Notes under the pieces: model-generated
The model's database searches: none
Told to the model about the DNA's origin: nothing
What the model saw: only the letters and a program-made list of their open reading frames with translations
Made by a program: the position numbers and the translations under genes
DNA from: Brachyspira sp.
Lineage (GTDB): Bacteria; Spirochaetota; Brachyspiria; Brachyspirales; Brachyspiraceae
NCBI RefSeq assembly: GCF_029258575.1
Contig: NZ_JARHYI010000069.1
Coordinates: forward strand, 1 to 38,016
Direction: 5' to 3'
DNA length: 38,016 nucleotides
Shown here: piece after piece, positions 1-8,441 of the stretch
How the letters are laid out: each line of letters begins with the position of its first letter
Numbering within the stretch: the first letter of the stretch is position 1

Positions 1-127
1 GCGAGTAATTTTTATTAGCAATAAATTAAATTGTAATACTTAAAATTATTAGGAGATTATAAAAATTACGAGTTTCTATTAGCTTTAGCTGATAGAACTA
101 ATAGCGAGTAATTTTTATTAGCAATAA
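1..127. repeat. 24-bp direct repeat pair with inner inverted repeat
   Basis: A 24-base sequence beginning gcgagtaatttttattagc occurs at 1-24 and again at 104-127, directly before the first gene. A diverged third relative (cgagtttctattagc) lies near 69-83. Between the copies, ctattag at 76-82 and ctaatag at 98-104 form an inverted pair. No gene fits in 1-128. The pattern suggests a duplicated leader, perhaps from tandem paralogous genes to the left of the window; that origin is inferred. Confidence 0.7.
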
Positions 128-128
128 T

Positions 129-1088
129 ATGAAAGAAATAGAAAAAATATTAGAAGAATGCCGAAGTAAGGTAATGAAAAAAATCAGCAGTGCTAATATA
201 GTGGAAACTGAAAATAATGATAATTTTATCAATGCCATGAAAGAGGATCATAATAATAGTTTTGAAATTTTTTATAATATGCTTGAAGAGGATTATTCAA
301 AGGAGTTATTTAAAAAAATAGTAAGGTATAGATATTTACTTGCATTCAATAAGGATGCCTATAGTAATACTAGAGAAAAAATAAAATTGAGTATCAAATA
401 TGGTTCTATTAATATATTTTCATGGGGACTAAAAAGGTTTTTATTTCTTTTAGAAAAAAGTAAATATCCCAAAGAAATAGAAAATTTTCTTCTTTTTTAT
501 ATATTCAAACTTGAACAGTATAATATTAAAAATATTTTTGAGGTATGCGGAGATAGTGTAATATTTGATGTAGGAGCTTGGAAGGGGGACACTGCTTATT
601 TCTTTTCAAAAAAATGTAATGATAATGCTAAGATTTATGCTTTTGAACCTGATAAAAATGCCTATGATACATTAAAATCAATTAAACAAAAATATAATTT
701 AAATAATGTAATATTGGAGAATGTTTTATTTTCTAATAAAAAAGAAATCATTGATTTTGTATCTATGACACCTAATACGCCTGCAGTTAAGATGAATGCT
801 ATTACTTTAGATGAATTTGTTGAAAATAATAATATAGAAAGAATAGATTATTTAAAGATGGATGTAGAAGGAGCGGAGAAGCATATACTTGAAGGAGCTG
901 TAAAAACAATAAAAAAATTCAGACCTTCTATTGCTATTGCTATTTATCATGGCGGCGAGCTTTTTATGGAAGATTTTTATAAGGTACCAATATTTATCAA
1001 AGAGATAACAGAAAATTATGATTATTATATAAGAACTTTCTCGCCTTGGGGAGGAGAGACAGTACTTTTTTGTATACCTAAAAAATAA
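129..1088 (+). CDS. FkbM family SAM-dependent methyltransferase
   Basis: The 319-residue product has an N-terminal region of about 135 residues without recognised motifs, followed by a class I SAM-methyltransferase domain of the FkbM type. The SAM-binding loop VIFDVGAWKGDT starts near residue 144, an acidic strand-end FEPD follows about 28 residues later, and the FkbM signature ITLDEF...YLKMDVEGAEKHIL lies around residues 220-258. FkbM enzymes O-methylate sugars or small metabolites, and in bacteria they often sit in glycan loci; the substrate here cannot be read from sequence. The ATG at 129 has no obvious Shine-Dalgarno sequence, because the 24-bp repeat occupies that place. The next internal Met codons would cut the N-terminal part but not the catalytic domain, so the start is moderately sure. 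Confidence 0.85.
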   Translation: MKEIEKILEECRSKVMKKISSANIVETENNDNFINAMKEDHNNSFEIFYNMLEEDYSKELFKKIVRYRYLLAFNKDAYSNTREKIKLSIKYGSINIFSWGLKRFLFLLEKSKYPKEIENFLLFYIFKLEQYNIKNIFEVCGDSVIFDVGAWKGDTAYFFSKKCNDNAKIYAFEPDKNAYDTLKSIKQKYNLNNVILENVLFSNKKEIIDFVSMTPNTPAVKMNAITLDEFVENNNIERIDYLKMDVEGAEKHILEGAVKTIKKFRPSIAIAIYHGGELFMEDFYKVPIFIKEITENYDYYIRTFSPWGGETVLFCIPKK

Positions 1089-1162
1089 AATTATGTTATA
1101 ATTAATATAATATTGACTTTTTATAACTATCTTATAAAATCAAATTTTAGGAGTTAGAATTT

Positions 1163-1645
1163 ATGGCAAGAAAAGACATAGTAAACAGCGTTATAGGAGA
1201 TGGTTCTTCTTTTAAAGGTACTTTTATTGTAAAAGGTTCTTTTCAGATAGACGGAAAATTTGAAGGAGAATTGAAAATAGACGGACATTTGATTATAGGA
1301 CCTAATGGTAAAGTAAAAACAAGTACAATTATAACAGAAAGTATTACTATAGCAGGAACATTAATCGGAAATATCGATGCTCAAAAAGAAGTTGTATTAA
1401 TAGAAACAGGAAGAGTTTTAGGAAATATAGAAGCTCCTAAAATAGATGTAGGGGAAGGTGCTGTTATACAGGGTGAGATGACTATTACAGGCGGACAGAA
1501 AAAAGATATTACAAAAGTAGTTCAAGAATCATTTACAGGTATGAAAATTGAAGATGAAGAATTTTCAAATAATAATACTGTTAATAATGATAGTTCAAAT
1601 AATAATTTAAATATGAATAATAATAATTCAAATAATATAATATAA
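1163..1645 (+). CDS. Bactofilin (polymer-forming cytoskeletal protein)
   Basis: The 160-residue protein has a short N-terminal tail and a bactofilin (DUF583) beta-helix core at about residues 10-112. Regular short strands carry glycines, as in GSFQIDGKFEGELKIDGHLI and later GNIDAQ and GNIEAPKIDVGEGA. Bactofilins polymerise without nucleotide into membrane-associated filaments and often scaffold cell-wall or shape enzymes. The C-terminal 25 residues are low-complexity Asn/Ser, encoded by aat-rich DNA at 1565-1642, probably a flexible tail. A Shine-Dalgarno-like aggag lies 9 bases before the ATG. Methionine aminopeptidase follows 14 bp later, so the two are probably co-transcribed. Confidence 0.93.
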   Translation: MARKDIVNSVIGDGSSFKGTFIVKGSFQIDGKFEGELKIDGHLIIGPNGKVKTSTIITESITIAGTLIGNIDAQKEVVLIETGRVLGNIEAPKIDVGEGAVIQGEMTITGGQKKDITKVVQESFTGMKIEDEEFSNNNTVNNDSSNNNLNMNNNNSNNII

Positions 1646-1659
1646 GGTGAATATGTAAA

Positions 1660-2454
1660 ATGGCTATAAAAATAAAAACACAAGCGGAAATAAATTTAAT
1701 GCGTGAAAGCGGACATATATTGGCTAATGTATTTAAAGAGGTTAGTAAGATAGTTCAGCCCGGCATCTCAACAAAAGAAATAGATAAATTTGTATATGAT
1801 TATATAAGAAAACATAATGCCAAGCCTTCTTTTAAGGGATACGGTAATCCTCCTTTTCCAGCTTCTGTATGTGCTTCTATCAATAATGAAGTAATACATG
1901 GTATACCTAGCAAGAATAAGATCTTAAAAGATGGGGATATTATAGGTCTTGATATAGGAGTATATTATAAGGGATATCATTCTGACAGAGCATTTACTTA
2001 TAAAGTAGGAAATGTATCTGAAGAGGCAGCAAGATTAGTAGAAACTACTATGCAGTCATTCTTTAACGGTGTAAAAAAAATTAGAGACGGCGTTCATTTA
2101 GGAGATGTTTCTCATGCTGTGCAGAAAACTGCAGAAGATGCAGGTTATTCTCTTGTAAGGGAATTTCAAGGTCATGGAGTAGGTGCTAATTTGCATGAGG
2201 AGCCTGCTGTACCAAATAGAGGTAAGCAAGGATCAGGTCCTATACTTAAAACTAATATGGTTATAGCTATAGAGCCTATGGTTAATATGGGACATCATGC
2301 CATTTTAATAGAAGATGATGATTGGACTATTGTAACAAGAGATGGTTCATTATCTGCTCATTATGAACATACTGTAGCGGTTACAGAAAATGGTGCTGAA
2401 ATATTAACAGCTTTAGAAGATGATGAGATAGTAAATAAATATTTCAAGAATTAG
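1660..2454 (+). CDS. map: Type I methionine aminopeptidase
   Basis: The 264-residue product matches the usual size of bacterial MetAP-I, which removes the initiator methionine from nascent proteins in the cytoplasm with a dinuclear metal centre. The metal-ligand motifs are visible in order: aspartates in DIGVYYKGYHSDRAFTY, the histidine in EFQGHGVGANLHEEP, the glutamate in AIEPMVN, and the final glutamate in HYEHTVAVTENG. Its Shine-Dalgarno (aaggtga, 1644-1650) overlaps the stop codon of the bactofilin gene, which argues for one operon and translational coupling. A nearer ATG at 1653 is followed at once by a stop, so 1660 is the start. Confidence 0.96.
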   Translation: MAIKIKTQAEINLMRESGHILANVFKEVSKIVQPGISTKEIDKFVYDYIRKHNAKPSFKGYGNPPFPASVCASINNEVIHGIPSKNKILKDGDIIGLDIGVYYKGYHSDRAFTYKVGNVSEEAARLVETTMQSFFNGVKKIRDGVHLGDVSHAVQKTAEDAGYSLVREFQGHGVGANLHEEPAVPNRGKQGSGPILKTNMVIAIEPMVNMGHHAILIEDDDWTIVTRDGSLSAHYEHTVAVTENGAEILTALEDDEIVNKYFKN

Positions 2455-2539
2455 ATTTGTTATAAAAAAATCATTTAATGTAAAAATTTATTATACCGAT
2501 ATATTAAATAATAAAAAAAACTTTATTTTGATGCAGATT

Positions 2540-3370
2540 ATGAAACGTATATTTTTAACATTTAATATATTAGTATTGATTCCTTTATCAATATATGCTA
2601 AAGGTCAGTCCCTTAATATCCCAAATAGAACAGCTGATACAGTAAGAACTATAAATATAGATACAAATACTTATAGTTCATTATTCAACGGTAAATTAGA
2701 ACCTGCTTGGGTATATATAGGGGAGGCTAAAAGGGCTATATATAAAGGCGATATAGCTTATGCTCTTTATATAATGAATAAAACTTTGATGTATTATCCT
2801 GATAATGCTGATGCTCATTATTTTTTGGGCTTAATATATGAGAAAGAAGCTGGAAGTCCTGCAGAACAAGGCGGTGCGGCATCATATCGTTTGGCTATAG
2901 AAGAGTATAGAAAAGCTATAAACTTATATACTAATCTTACAATACCTGCTTATAAGTTGGATTCGTATTTCAGCCTTTTGTATATTTATGAGAAATTAAT
3001 AGATGAAAATAATTATGCTAATGTAGAAAAAGAAATCATTGATATGGCTGATAAAACATATAAAAAGTATGAGAAAGGAAGAATATATTTTAGATTAGCA
3101 GAACATTATGGAAATAGAAACCGAGGTACTGCTGCTATAGATTATTATAGACAAGCTTATTTAAATGGATATAGACAAAAATTATCACTTTTCAGAATGT
3201 CTTTAATTTATAGAAGAATGCGTAATTATGTTCAGGAGAAAGAAACTTTAATACTTGCTAATAAATATGATTTTGATAATGTAGAACCTAGTAACTTTGA
3301 TGTTCAAAAAGCTATTGTTCAGAGATTAGAGGCATTGAGAAATGTTAGAATACCTAAGAAATTAAATTAA
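2540..3370 (+). CDS. Secreted TPR-like repeat protein
   Basis: Three starts are possible in frame (TTG 2528, ATG 2531, ATG 2540). The last gives the best signal peptide: Lys-Arg, then a hydrophobic run ending near SIYAKG. The mature part of about 255 residues is rich in Ala, Tyr and helical repeats: AYALYIMNKTLMYYPDNADA followed by HYFLGLIYEKEAG, then YRLAIEEYRKAINLY, and near the end FRMSLIYRRMRNYVQEKE. This is typical of tetratricopeptide repeats, which act as protein-interaction scaffolds. It is probably periplasmic or outer-membrane-associated. It precedes an outer-membrane protein gene by 34 bp, so the two may act together. No specific family name is supported. Confidence 0.75.
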   Translation: MKRIFLTFNILVLIPLSIYAKGQSLNIPNRTADTVRTINIDTNTYSSLFNGKLEPAWVYIGEAKRAIYKGDIAYALYIMNKTLMYYPDNADAHYFLGLIYEKEAGSPAEQGGAASYRLAIEEYRKAINLYTNLTIPAYKLDSYFSLLYIYEKLIDENNYANVEKEIIDMADKTYKKYEKGRIYFRLAEHYGNRNRGTAAIDYYRQAYLNGYRQKLSLFRMSLIYRRMRNYVQEKETLILANKYDFDNVEPSNFDVQKAIVQRLEALRNVRIPKKLN

Positions 3371-3404
3371 TTGATGATTTAATTTTTAGGAATTAAGTAA
3401 TATT

Positions 3405-4424
3405 ATGATATTTTTGTTTATAAATGATTATGTTCAGATTTTTTATTTAAAATCACAGCAGAGCTTTAATTCTTATTTAAATAAAATTTTTGCAGCTACA
3501 AAATTTAATAGCAAAATTTATTATACAATATTTATTTTACTATTTATATCTATTGCAAATTTATATACTCAAGAAAATAACTTAAATTATATTAAAAATG
3601 ATTATAGCTTTAAAAATCCATTTCGTATATATGAAGTTGACAAATATTATATGGGCTGGCAGGATCCTAGAGCCTTTATAGGAAGAATATTATTTGCTAA
3701 AAACTTTAATGTAGATAAAAATTTATCACTTATAGATCCTAATGTTAATTGGGATTTCAAATCGGTAGCATTATATATTGAAGGGCGTTTGGCTAGTGAA
3801 ATAATGTTTTATAGGAATAAATATTTTTCTGTAGGTATGGGCGGAGCTATGGAAATTTATATACTTGGAAGAAATAATGGATTATTTGATGTTTATGATT
3901 TTTCTGGGCAATTTATGGTATTTGCCGATCTTTGGCTTCAAAATCTTGTAGGTATTAATATGAAAATAAGATTTATACCTATGTATCATCAATCTACTCA
4001 TTTGGTTGATGGTTTTAAAGGCGATACCAAAATTAGAAGCGGAAGTAGTTATGAATTTGGTTCTATATCAGTTTATTATTATATAAAAAATTTCAGTATT
4101 TATTTAGGATCTGAAATTTCTTATAATGCTGTTGGAAATAGTCCGCAATTATTTAGAATACATACAGGTCTTGATTATAGATTTCCTTTATATAAAGATG
4201 AGATTAGCTTGATAACAGGAATCAATATTGCTGCTATTTTGGATAAAAAAGACAGATTAGGATTGATAAATGATACTTGGCATGCAGCTGTTAATTTTGG
4301 TATAGGAATAGAGTTTTATAGATATGCAGTATCTTTAAAAGTTGGATATGGAAAACCTAGAGGTGCTTCAAGTTATTTCGGATATGAAACTAAAGTCGGT
4401 CTTGAAATAAGTTTATTATTTTAA
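3405..4424 (+). CDS. Probable outer-membrane beta-barrel protein (DUF1207-like)
   Basis: The 339-residue protein has a hydrophobic leader (TIFILLFISIANLYTQ) at residues about 42-57, preceded by an unusually long polar stretch of about 40 residues. The true start may therefore lie later at a non-ATG codon. The rest is rich in alternating aromatic strands typical of barrels and ends in an aromatic/hydrophobic strand (VGLEISLLF), as outer-membrane proteins do. Segments such as WQDPRAFIGRILF and MYHQSTHLVDGF resemble my recollection of the DUF1207 family; that assignment is tentative. It follows the TPR-like gene by 34 bp with a Shine-Dalgarno-like tagga upstream. Function is unknown. Confidence 0.7.
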   Translation: MIFLFINDYVQIFYLKSQQSFNSYLNKIFAATKFNSKIYYTIFILLFISIANLYTQENNLNYIKNDYSFKNPFRIYEVDKYYMGWQDPRAFIGRILFAKNFNVDKNLSLIDPNVNWDFKSVALYIEGRLASEIMFYRNKYFSVGMGGAMEIYILGRNNGLFDVYDFSGQFMVFADLWLQNLVGINMKIRFIPMYHQSTHLVDGFKGDTKIRSGSSYEFGSISVYYYIKNFSIYLGSEISYNAVGNSPQLFRIHTGLDYRFPLYKDEISLITGINIAAILDKKDRLGLINDTWHAAVNFGIGIEFYRYAVSLKVGYGKPRGASSYFGYETKVGLEISLLF

Positions 4425-4562
4425 TTATTGAAATAATTTTATTAATAGTAATTATCAATATTTTTTCATATTTTTTTATTCTCTGTTTATAAAAAATTAA
4501 AAAAAACTATATTCAAAATTTATTTATTATGTTAAATTATAGTTATAAATGGAGGATATTTT

Positions 4563-5237
4563 ATGGCTACATTATTCGATATAATAGGTCCTGTAATGAT
4601 AGGGCCTTCAAGTTCGCATACGGCAGGAGCTTGTCGTATAGGGAAGCTTGCTAAAAATATTTTAGGTGAAGATGTAAGGGAGGCTAAAATTTATTTGCAT
4701 GGATCTTTTGCATTAACTTGGAAAGGACATGGAACAGATAAGGCTATTTTAGCAGGTCTTTTAGGATTTGATACAGATGATCCTAGACTTAGAGATAGCT
4801 ACGATATTGCTTATAAATCAAATCTAAAATATGAATTCATACCTACAAAATTAAGGGAAGCTTTTCATCCTAATACTTTATATATTGAAGCTAAAGGGGA
4901 TAATAATGAAATTAATATATTGGCTTCTTCCATAGGAGGAGGTTTGATAGTTTTGGATAAAGTTAATGGTATTGAAGTTCATTATAAGGGTGATTTTCCT
5001 ACTATTGCTATAGTTAACAAAGATGTTCCCGGTATTATAGCTAAAGTTACTTCTATCATATTTGAAAATGGTATTAATATTGAAAATATGAATGTAACTC
5101 CTCAATTTGAGGGTCCTAATAAGGGATATGCTATTATTGTTATAGGTATGACTGATGTTATATCTGAAGAGATTGAAAATAAAATAAGAAATATAGAGAA
5201 TATAAGAGACTTTGTATTTTTAGATAAATTATATTAA
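4563..5237 (+). CDS. sdaAB: L-serine dehydratase, iron-sulfur type, beta subunit
   Basis: The 224-residue product carries the family signature GPVMIGPSSSHTAGACRIG at residues 9-27 and, after about residue 148, an ACT regulatory domain (IAIVNKDVPGIIAKVTSIIF). With the alpha subunit it forms the oxygen-sensitive [4Fe-4S] enzyme that deaminates L-serine to pyruvate and ammonia. This route is typical of anaerobic amino-acid fermenters. The start is fixed by a strong ggagg 7-8 bases upstream of the ATG. The alpha-subunit gene begins 22 bp downstream with its own ggag, giving a two-gene operon that ends at the terminator 6149-6176. Confidence 0.95.
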   Translation: MATLFDIIGPVMIGPSSSHTAGACRIGKLAKNILGEDVREAKIYLHGSFALTWKGHGTDKAILAGLLGFDTDDPRLRDSYDIAYKSNLKYEFIPTKLREAFHPNTLYIEAKGDNNEINILASSIGGGLIVLDKVNGIEVHYKGDFPTIAIVNKDVPGIIAKVTSIIFENGINIENMNVTPQFEGPNKGYAIIVIGMTDVISEEIENKIRNIENIRDFVFLDKLY

Positions 5238-5259
5238 TATTATATGGAGATAAAATATT

Positions 5260-6141
5260 ATGGATATAAAATCTATAGAATCATTAGTTACTTTAGCTTC
5301 AGAAAAGAATGTGAAAATAAGTGATATAGTAATAGATATAGAAGCTAATAGCCAGAAATCCAGTAGAGAAGCTGTTATTGCAAATATGAGCAAATACTAT
5401 GACATAATGAAAGAATCTGTTGTAAATGGAAAAAAAGATAAATTTAATTTTGTAACAGGTTTGCAAGATGAATGTGTTGAAATAGTAGATAAGTTTTACA
5501 GAGCTAAAAAGGGTATATTAGGAGAGGTAGTTGGAGAGGTTGTAACTGCTGCAATGGCGGTAAGTGGTTATAATGCTTGTATGGGTAAAATTATAGCTGC
5601 TCCTACTGCTGGAAGTTGCGGAGTAATGCCTGCTGTTCTTACAGTATGTGAAAATAGGGGATATAATAAAGAAGATGTAGTAAAATCAATGTTTACTGCT
5701 GGAGGATTGGCAGATATTATTGCTCAAATAGCTACATTTGCTGGTGCTGAAGGCGGATGTATGGCTGAATGCGGTTCTGCTGCGGGAATGGCTTCAAGTG
5801 CATGTGCTGAGATTATGGGCGGTACTCCTCAGCAATGTGCTGACGCATTTGCTCTTACTATATCAACTATGCTTGGACTTATATGCGATCCTATTGCTGG
5901 ATTTGTTGAAGTGCCTTGTATGGGAAAAAATGTTATGTCTGCCGTTCATGCTATTGTTTCTGCTGAGATGGCTTGTGCTGGTTTTAGAAGTGTTATACCT
6001 GCTGATGAAGTTGTACTTGCTATGAAAGAAGTAGGAGATGGAATGGATGAGAGATTTAAAGAAACTTCTATGGGAGGACTTGCCAATACTCCTACAGGAA
6101 GAGTGATCGCTGAAAAACTTTTAGGTAAAGTAAATAAATAA
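5260..6141 (+). CDS. sdaAA: L-serine dehydratase, iron-sulfur type, alpha subunit
   Basis: The 293-residue product is the catalytic subunit. Visible family features are GKIIAAPTAGSCGVMPAVL around residues 109-127, the cysteine-rich stretch GGCMAECGSAAGMASSAC around 165-182 and CDPIAGFVEVPC around 212-223. These cysteines are the expected ligands of the labile [4Fe-4S] cluster that activates the serine hydroxyl. The subunit is split from the beta subunit, as in Firmicutes, rather than fused as in E. coli SdaA. The length is normal for the split form, and nothing suggests inactivation. Confidence 0.95.
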   Translation: MDIKSIESLVTLASEKNVKISDIVIDIEANSQKSSREAVIANMSKYYDIMKESVVNGKKDKFNFVTGLQDECVEIVDKFYRAKKGILGEVVGEVVTAAMAVSGYNACMGKIIAAPTAGSCGVMPAVLTVCENRGYNKEDVVKSMFTAGGLADIIAQIATFAGAEGGCMAECGSAAGMASSACAEIMGGTPQQCADAFALTISTMLGLICDPIAGFVEVPCMGKNVMSAVHAIVSAEMACAGFRSVIPADEVVLAMKEVGDGMDERFKETSMGGLANTPTGRVIAEKLLGKVNK

Positions 6142-6148
6142 TTAATAT

Positions 6149-6176
6149 AAGGGCTTTCTATTATTTGTAAGCCCTT
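6149..6176 (+). terminator. Rho-independent terminator of the sdaA operon
   Basis: A perfect 8-bp stem (aagggctt / aagccctt) with a 12-base loop is followed by ttatttttg. It starts 8 bases after the sdaAA stop codon. Confidence 0.88.
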
Positions 6177-6242
6177 TATTTTTGATATTTATAAATAATT
6201 TTAAATATATTAATATAAAAATTGTCATTATTATATTTGTAA

Positions 6243-6271
6243 TTGATATAATTCTTAAGATATGTTAATAT
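6243..6271 (+). promoter_or_regulatory. Sigma-70-type promoter for the ankyrin lipoprotein
   Basis: TTGATA at 6243-6248 and TAATAT at 6266-6271 are separated by 17 bases. It lies just upstream of the mini-ORF at 6292, giving a very short untranslated leader. Confidence 0.5.
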
Positions 6272-6291
6272 GTTTAAGAGGGAGAGAATAT

Positions 6292-6318
6292 ATGGTTAAT
6301 TATTGGGGGATGCTATGA
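6292..6318 (+). CDS. Eight-codon leader mini-ORF (MVNYWGML)
   Basis: A strong Shine-Dalgarno (gagggag, 6278-6284) stands 7 bases before ATG 6292. The reading frame gives Met-Val-Asn-Tyr-Trp-Gly-Met-Leu and stops at TGA 6316-6318, which overlaps the ATG of the lipoprotein (6315) as ATGA. The codons tgg ggg supply the G-run that can act as Shine-Dalgarno for the lipoprotein. Translational coupling is inferred from this arrangement. The mini-ORF could be a chance frame, but its ribosome site is better than that of the main gene. Confidence 0.45.
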   Translation: MVNYWGML

Positions 6319-7292
6319 GATTTATCATATATGCATTTTTATTATTATCATTTTTATCATGCACTCAAAAAAATACCGACTATATCAATAAAGATGCTCA
6401 AAATGATGAAAAAACTCTAGAAAGTAATGATATAGTTCAGGATTTATCTTTAGAAGATGCTATAGCAAAATATGATGGAAGTCCTTCTATAAATATAATA
6501 AAAAATTTGATTTCTTCTGGTAATATAAATAATACTTTAACAGCATCTACAAATATAGTAAATTCTGAAGATACAGAATATGATCTTAGTGTAACTTTTG
6601 ATGAGGGTACTACTGCTTTAATGATAGCTTCATATTATGGTTATGCGGATTTGGTAAATGCACTTATACAAAATAATGCTGATGTTAATTTGAAAAATAA
6701 GAAAAATTATACTGCTCTTTTATATGCTACTGATATATGGGCTAGACAGGGTATTGGAATATATGACAGTAATTTTAATGTAGTTGAACTTTTAGTTAAT
6801 GCCGAAGCAGATGTTAATGTTGCTAATAATTATGGCTGGAGTCCTTTATTTTTTGCCGCTGATAATTCTAATTCTGATATAGTGATTTTTTTGGTAGATA
6901 ATGGTGCCGATATTAATTTAGTATCTTCTGAAGGTATTACTCCTCTTTTAATTGCTAATGATGTAGAAAGTGTAAAAGTGTTAGCAAAAACTACTAATAT
7001 TAATAAAGCAAATTTGGCTGGTATAACTCCTTTAATATCTTTTTCAGGCAGAGAGATATCTACAGAGGCTATTAATATATTATTAGAAAATGGTGCTGAT
7101 GTTAATATAGTTGATAAAGATGGAGAAACTGCTCTTTCTTATGCTATAGAAAATAGTAATTTTGAAACAGCATTAATACTTCTTAATAATAATGCCAATC
7201 CTAATCTTGCTAAGAAAAAGGCTAAAGAGCTTGCTGAAATCGCAAGAGAATTAGGAGATGAAGAGGTAGCTGCTATATTAGATAAACATTGA
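6315..7292 (+). CDS. Ankyrin-repeat lipoprotein
   Basis: ATG 6315 is preferred over the in-frame TTG at 6303 because it follows ggggga and gives a clean lipoprotein signal: MRFIIYAFLLLSFLSC, with the lipobox cysteine at residue 16. The mature protein, about 310 residues, has a polar linker and then ankyrin repeats from about residue 95 to the end. Recognisable units are GTTALMIASYYGYADLVNAL, YGWSPLFFAADNSNSDIVIF and DGETALSYAIENSNFETALI, each followed by NNADVN-like turns. Ankyrin repeats bind proteins; the lipid anchor places it in the cell envelope. The partner and function are unknown. Its translation may be coupled to the mini-ORF at 6292-6318. Confidence 0.88.
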   Translation: MRFIIYAFLLLSFLSCTQKNTDYINKDAQNDEKTLESNDIVQDLSLEDAIAKYDGSPSINIIKNLISSGNINNTLTASTNIVNSEDTEYDLSVTFDEGTTALMIASYYGYADLVNALIQNNADVNLKNKKNYTALLYATDIWARQGIGIYDSNFNVVELLVNAEADVNVANNYGWSPLFFAADNSNSDIVIFLVDNGADINLVSSEGITPLLIANDVESVKVLAKTTNINKANLAGITPLISFSGREISTEAINILLENGADVNIVDKDGETALSYAIENSNFETALILLNNNANPNLAKKKAKELAEIARELGDEEVAAILDKH

Positions 7293-7317
7293 TATATAAA
7301 TATTATTATAAATTATT

Positions 7318-7346
7318 TTGACAAAATTAATTTATTTTGATATATT
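7318..7346 (+). promoter_or_regulatory. Sigma-70-type promoter for the 112-residue gene
   Basis: TTGACA at 7318-7323 and TATATT at 7341-7346 have a 17-base spacer, about 38 bases before ATG 7384. Confidence 0.6.
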
Positions 7347-7383
7347 TAATATACTAAAAAATATATAATTTGGAGTTTTTATA

Positions 7384-7722
7384 ATGTTTGATAACAATGT
7401 TCATTATATAAGAAAAGAACTTGAATCTATTTATAAGATTATAGTAGAAAATTTGGGTAAGGAATTATTAAATACTGAGATTAAACGTTTAGAGTATGAG
7501 CCTAAAATGGATAGAATTAATATAAATAACTTTATCTTTATAAGACTTACTTTTGAAAATGAGTATGATCATAAAGAATTATATTATGATATTTATATTG
7601 AAGATGAAGATGGAAATAATGTTGAGAGAGCTTTAATTAGTGTTGAGAAACCTTTCACTAAAGTTGTTGATAAGATTGATTATTTGGTGAAATTAGATTA
7701 TATGGCTAATAATGATGATTAA
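7384..7722 (+). CDS. Conserved-looking small cytoplasmic protein, unknown function
   Basis: The 112-residue product is acidic, has no signal peptide or membrane segment, and is not recognised. It looks like a compact alpha/beta protein: an N-terminal helix (VHYIRKELESIYKIIVENLG), then alternating strands rich in Tyr, Ile and Asp, and a helix near the C-terminus. It has its own promoter (7318-7346), a Shine-Dalgarno-like ggag about 9 bases upstream, and a terminator just after the stop. It is therefore a single-gene unit and very likely a real gene. Confidence 0.75.
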   Translation: MFDNNVHYIRKELESIYKIIVENLGKELLNTEIKRLEYEPKMDRININNFIFIRLTFENEYDHKELYYDIYIEDEDGNNVERALISVEKPFTKVVDKIDYLVKLDYMANNDD

Positions 7723-7734
7723 AAAATAATTAAA

Positions 7735-7761
7735 AAAGGGACTTAAAATTTAAGCCCCTTT
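7735..7761. terminator. Bidirectional terminator between convergent genes
   Basis: Arms aaaggg-a-cttaa and ttaag-c-cccttt pair except for one central mismatch and enclose a tiny loop. A T-run follows on the plus strand and an A-run precedes it, so it can serve both the gene ending at 7722 and the minus-strand lipoprotein gene ending at 7774. Confidence 0.8.
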
Positions 7762-7773
7762 ATTTTTATATAT

Positions 7774-8427
7774 TTATAATGGTTTTGTAGATAATACGAA
7801 TTTATCATCTCTGTATTTTGTAGTATTTCCATTTATTATATCATTTAGTTTTAATTTTACCATCTCTATATTATCGCCATCAACTATATATAAAGTATCT
7901 CTGTCTTCTAAATAATAACCTTCATATTCAACATCATATCCAAAATTATCTTTTTCGATATTTTGAACTATGCATGCATTTCTGCTCTTCTTATCATCTT
8001 GAACCTTAAGAGCTATATCTTCAATATGTTTTAATGAAGAATATTCATCTTTTTCATCCATTCTTCCATTTTCATATTCTCTTTTTACCATTTTTGAAGT
8101 TGGATCAAATAATACAAACTCTTCTTCTGTTTCTAATCTTCCGTCATCAAAATCTGATTCTGATTGATACCAAACAGTATTGTATAATCTTTCTAATAAT
8201 GTGTAGCCATCTTGATTATATGTAACATTATTAGCTTTAATAGATGCATTCACTTTTAAAGTTTTGCTGTTTCCATCCCAATCAGCCAATGGAGTACCTT
8301 CTTTTTTTGTTTTATCATCACTAGGTACATTTGATGTTAATGGTTTATCTATAGGACCTTGTTTGCTATTACATGATACAACTGCTATAAAAGATAATAT
8401 AGTTAAAACAAATATCATTTTTTTCAT
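7774..8427 (-). CDS. Lipoprotein of unknown function
   Basis: The frame is open back to 8520, but the start is ATG 8427. It has an excellent aggagg 8 bases upstream and yields a standard lipoprotein leader (MKKMIFVLTILSFIAVVSC, lipobox Cys at residue 19). The mature part, about 199 residues, is highly charged. It has an Asp/Lys-rich linker and then a domain that looks beta-rich (VWYQSESDFDDGRLETEEEF; DVEYEGYYLEDRDTLYIVDG), perhaps a small beta-barrel or lipocalin-like fold. No family is recognised. An inverted repeat at 8442-8485 abuts its ribosome site and may regulate it. Confidence 0.82.
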   Translation of the reverse strand: MKKMIFVLTILSFIAVVSCNSKQGPIDKPLTSNVPSDDKTKKEGTPLADWDGNSKTLKVNASIKANNVTYNQDGYTLLERLYNTVWYQSESDFDDGRLETEEEFVLFDPTSKMVKREYENGRMDEKDEYSSLKHIEDIALKVQDDKKSRNACIVQNIEKDNFGYDVEYEGYYLEDRDTLYIVDGDNIEMVKLKLNDIINGNTTKYRDDKFVLSTKPL

Positions 8428-8441
8428 GTAATTAACCTCCT

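Noticed and set aside
1565-1645. aat-rich run at the end of the bactofilin gene as a phase-variation tract
   Set aside because: It is imperfect and mostly trinucleotide, so slippage would keep the frame; a simple Asn-rich tail is enough.
5738-6025. 95-codon Leu-rich frame inside the serine dehydratase alpha gene
   Set aside because: Out-of-frame shadow of strongly conserved coding sequence; its composition reflects the reading shift.
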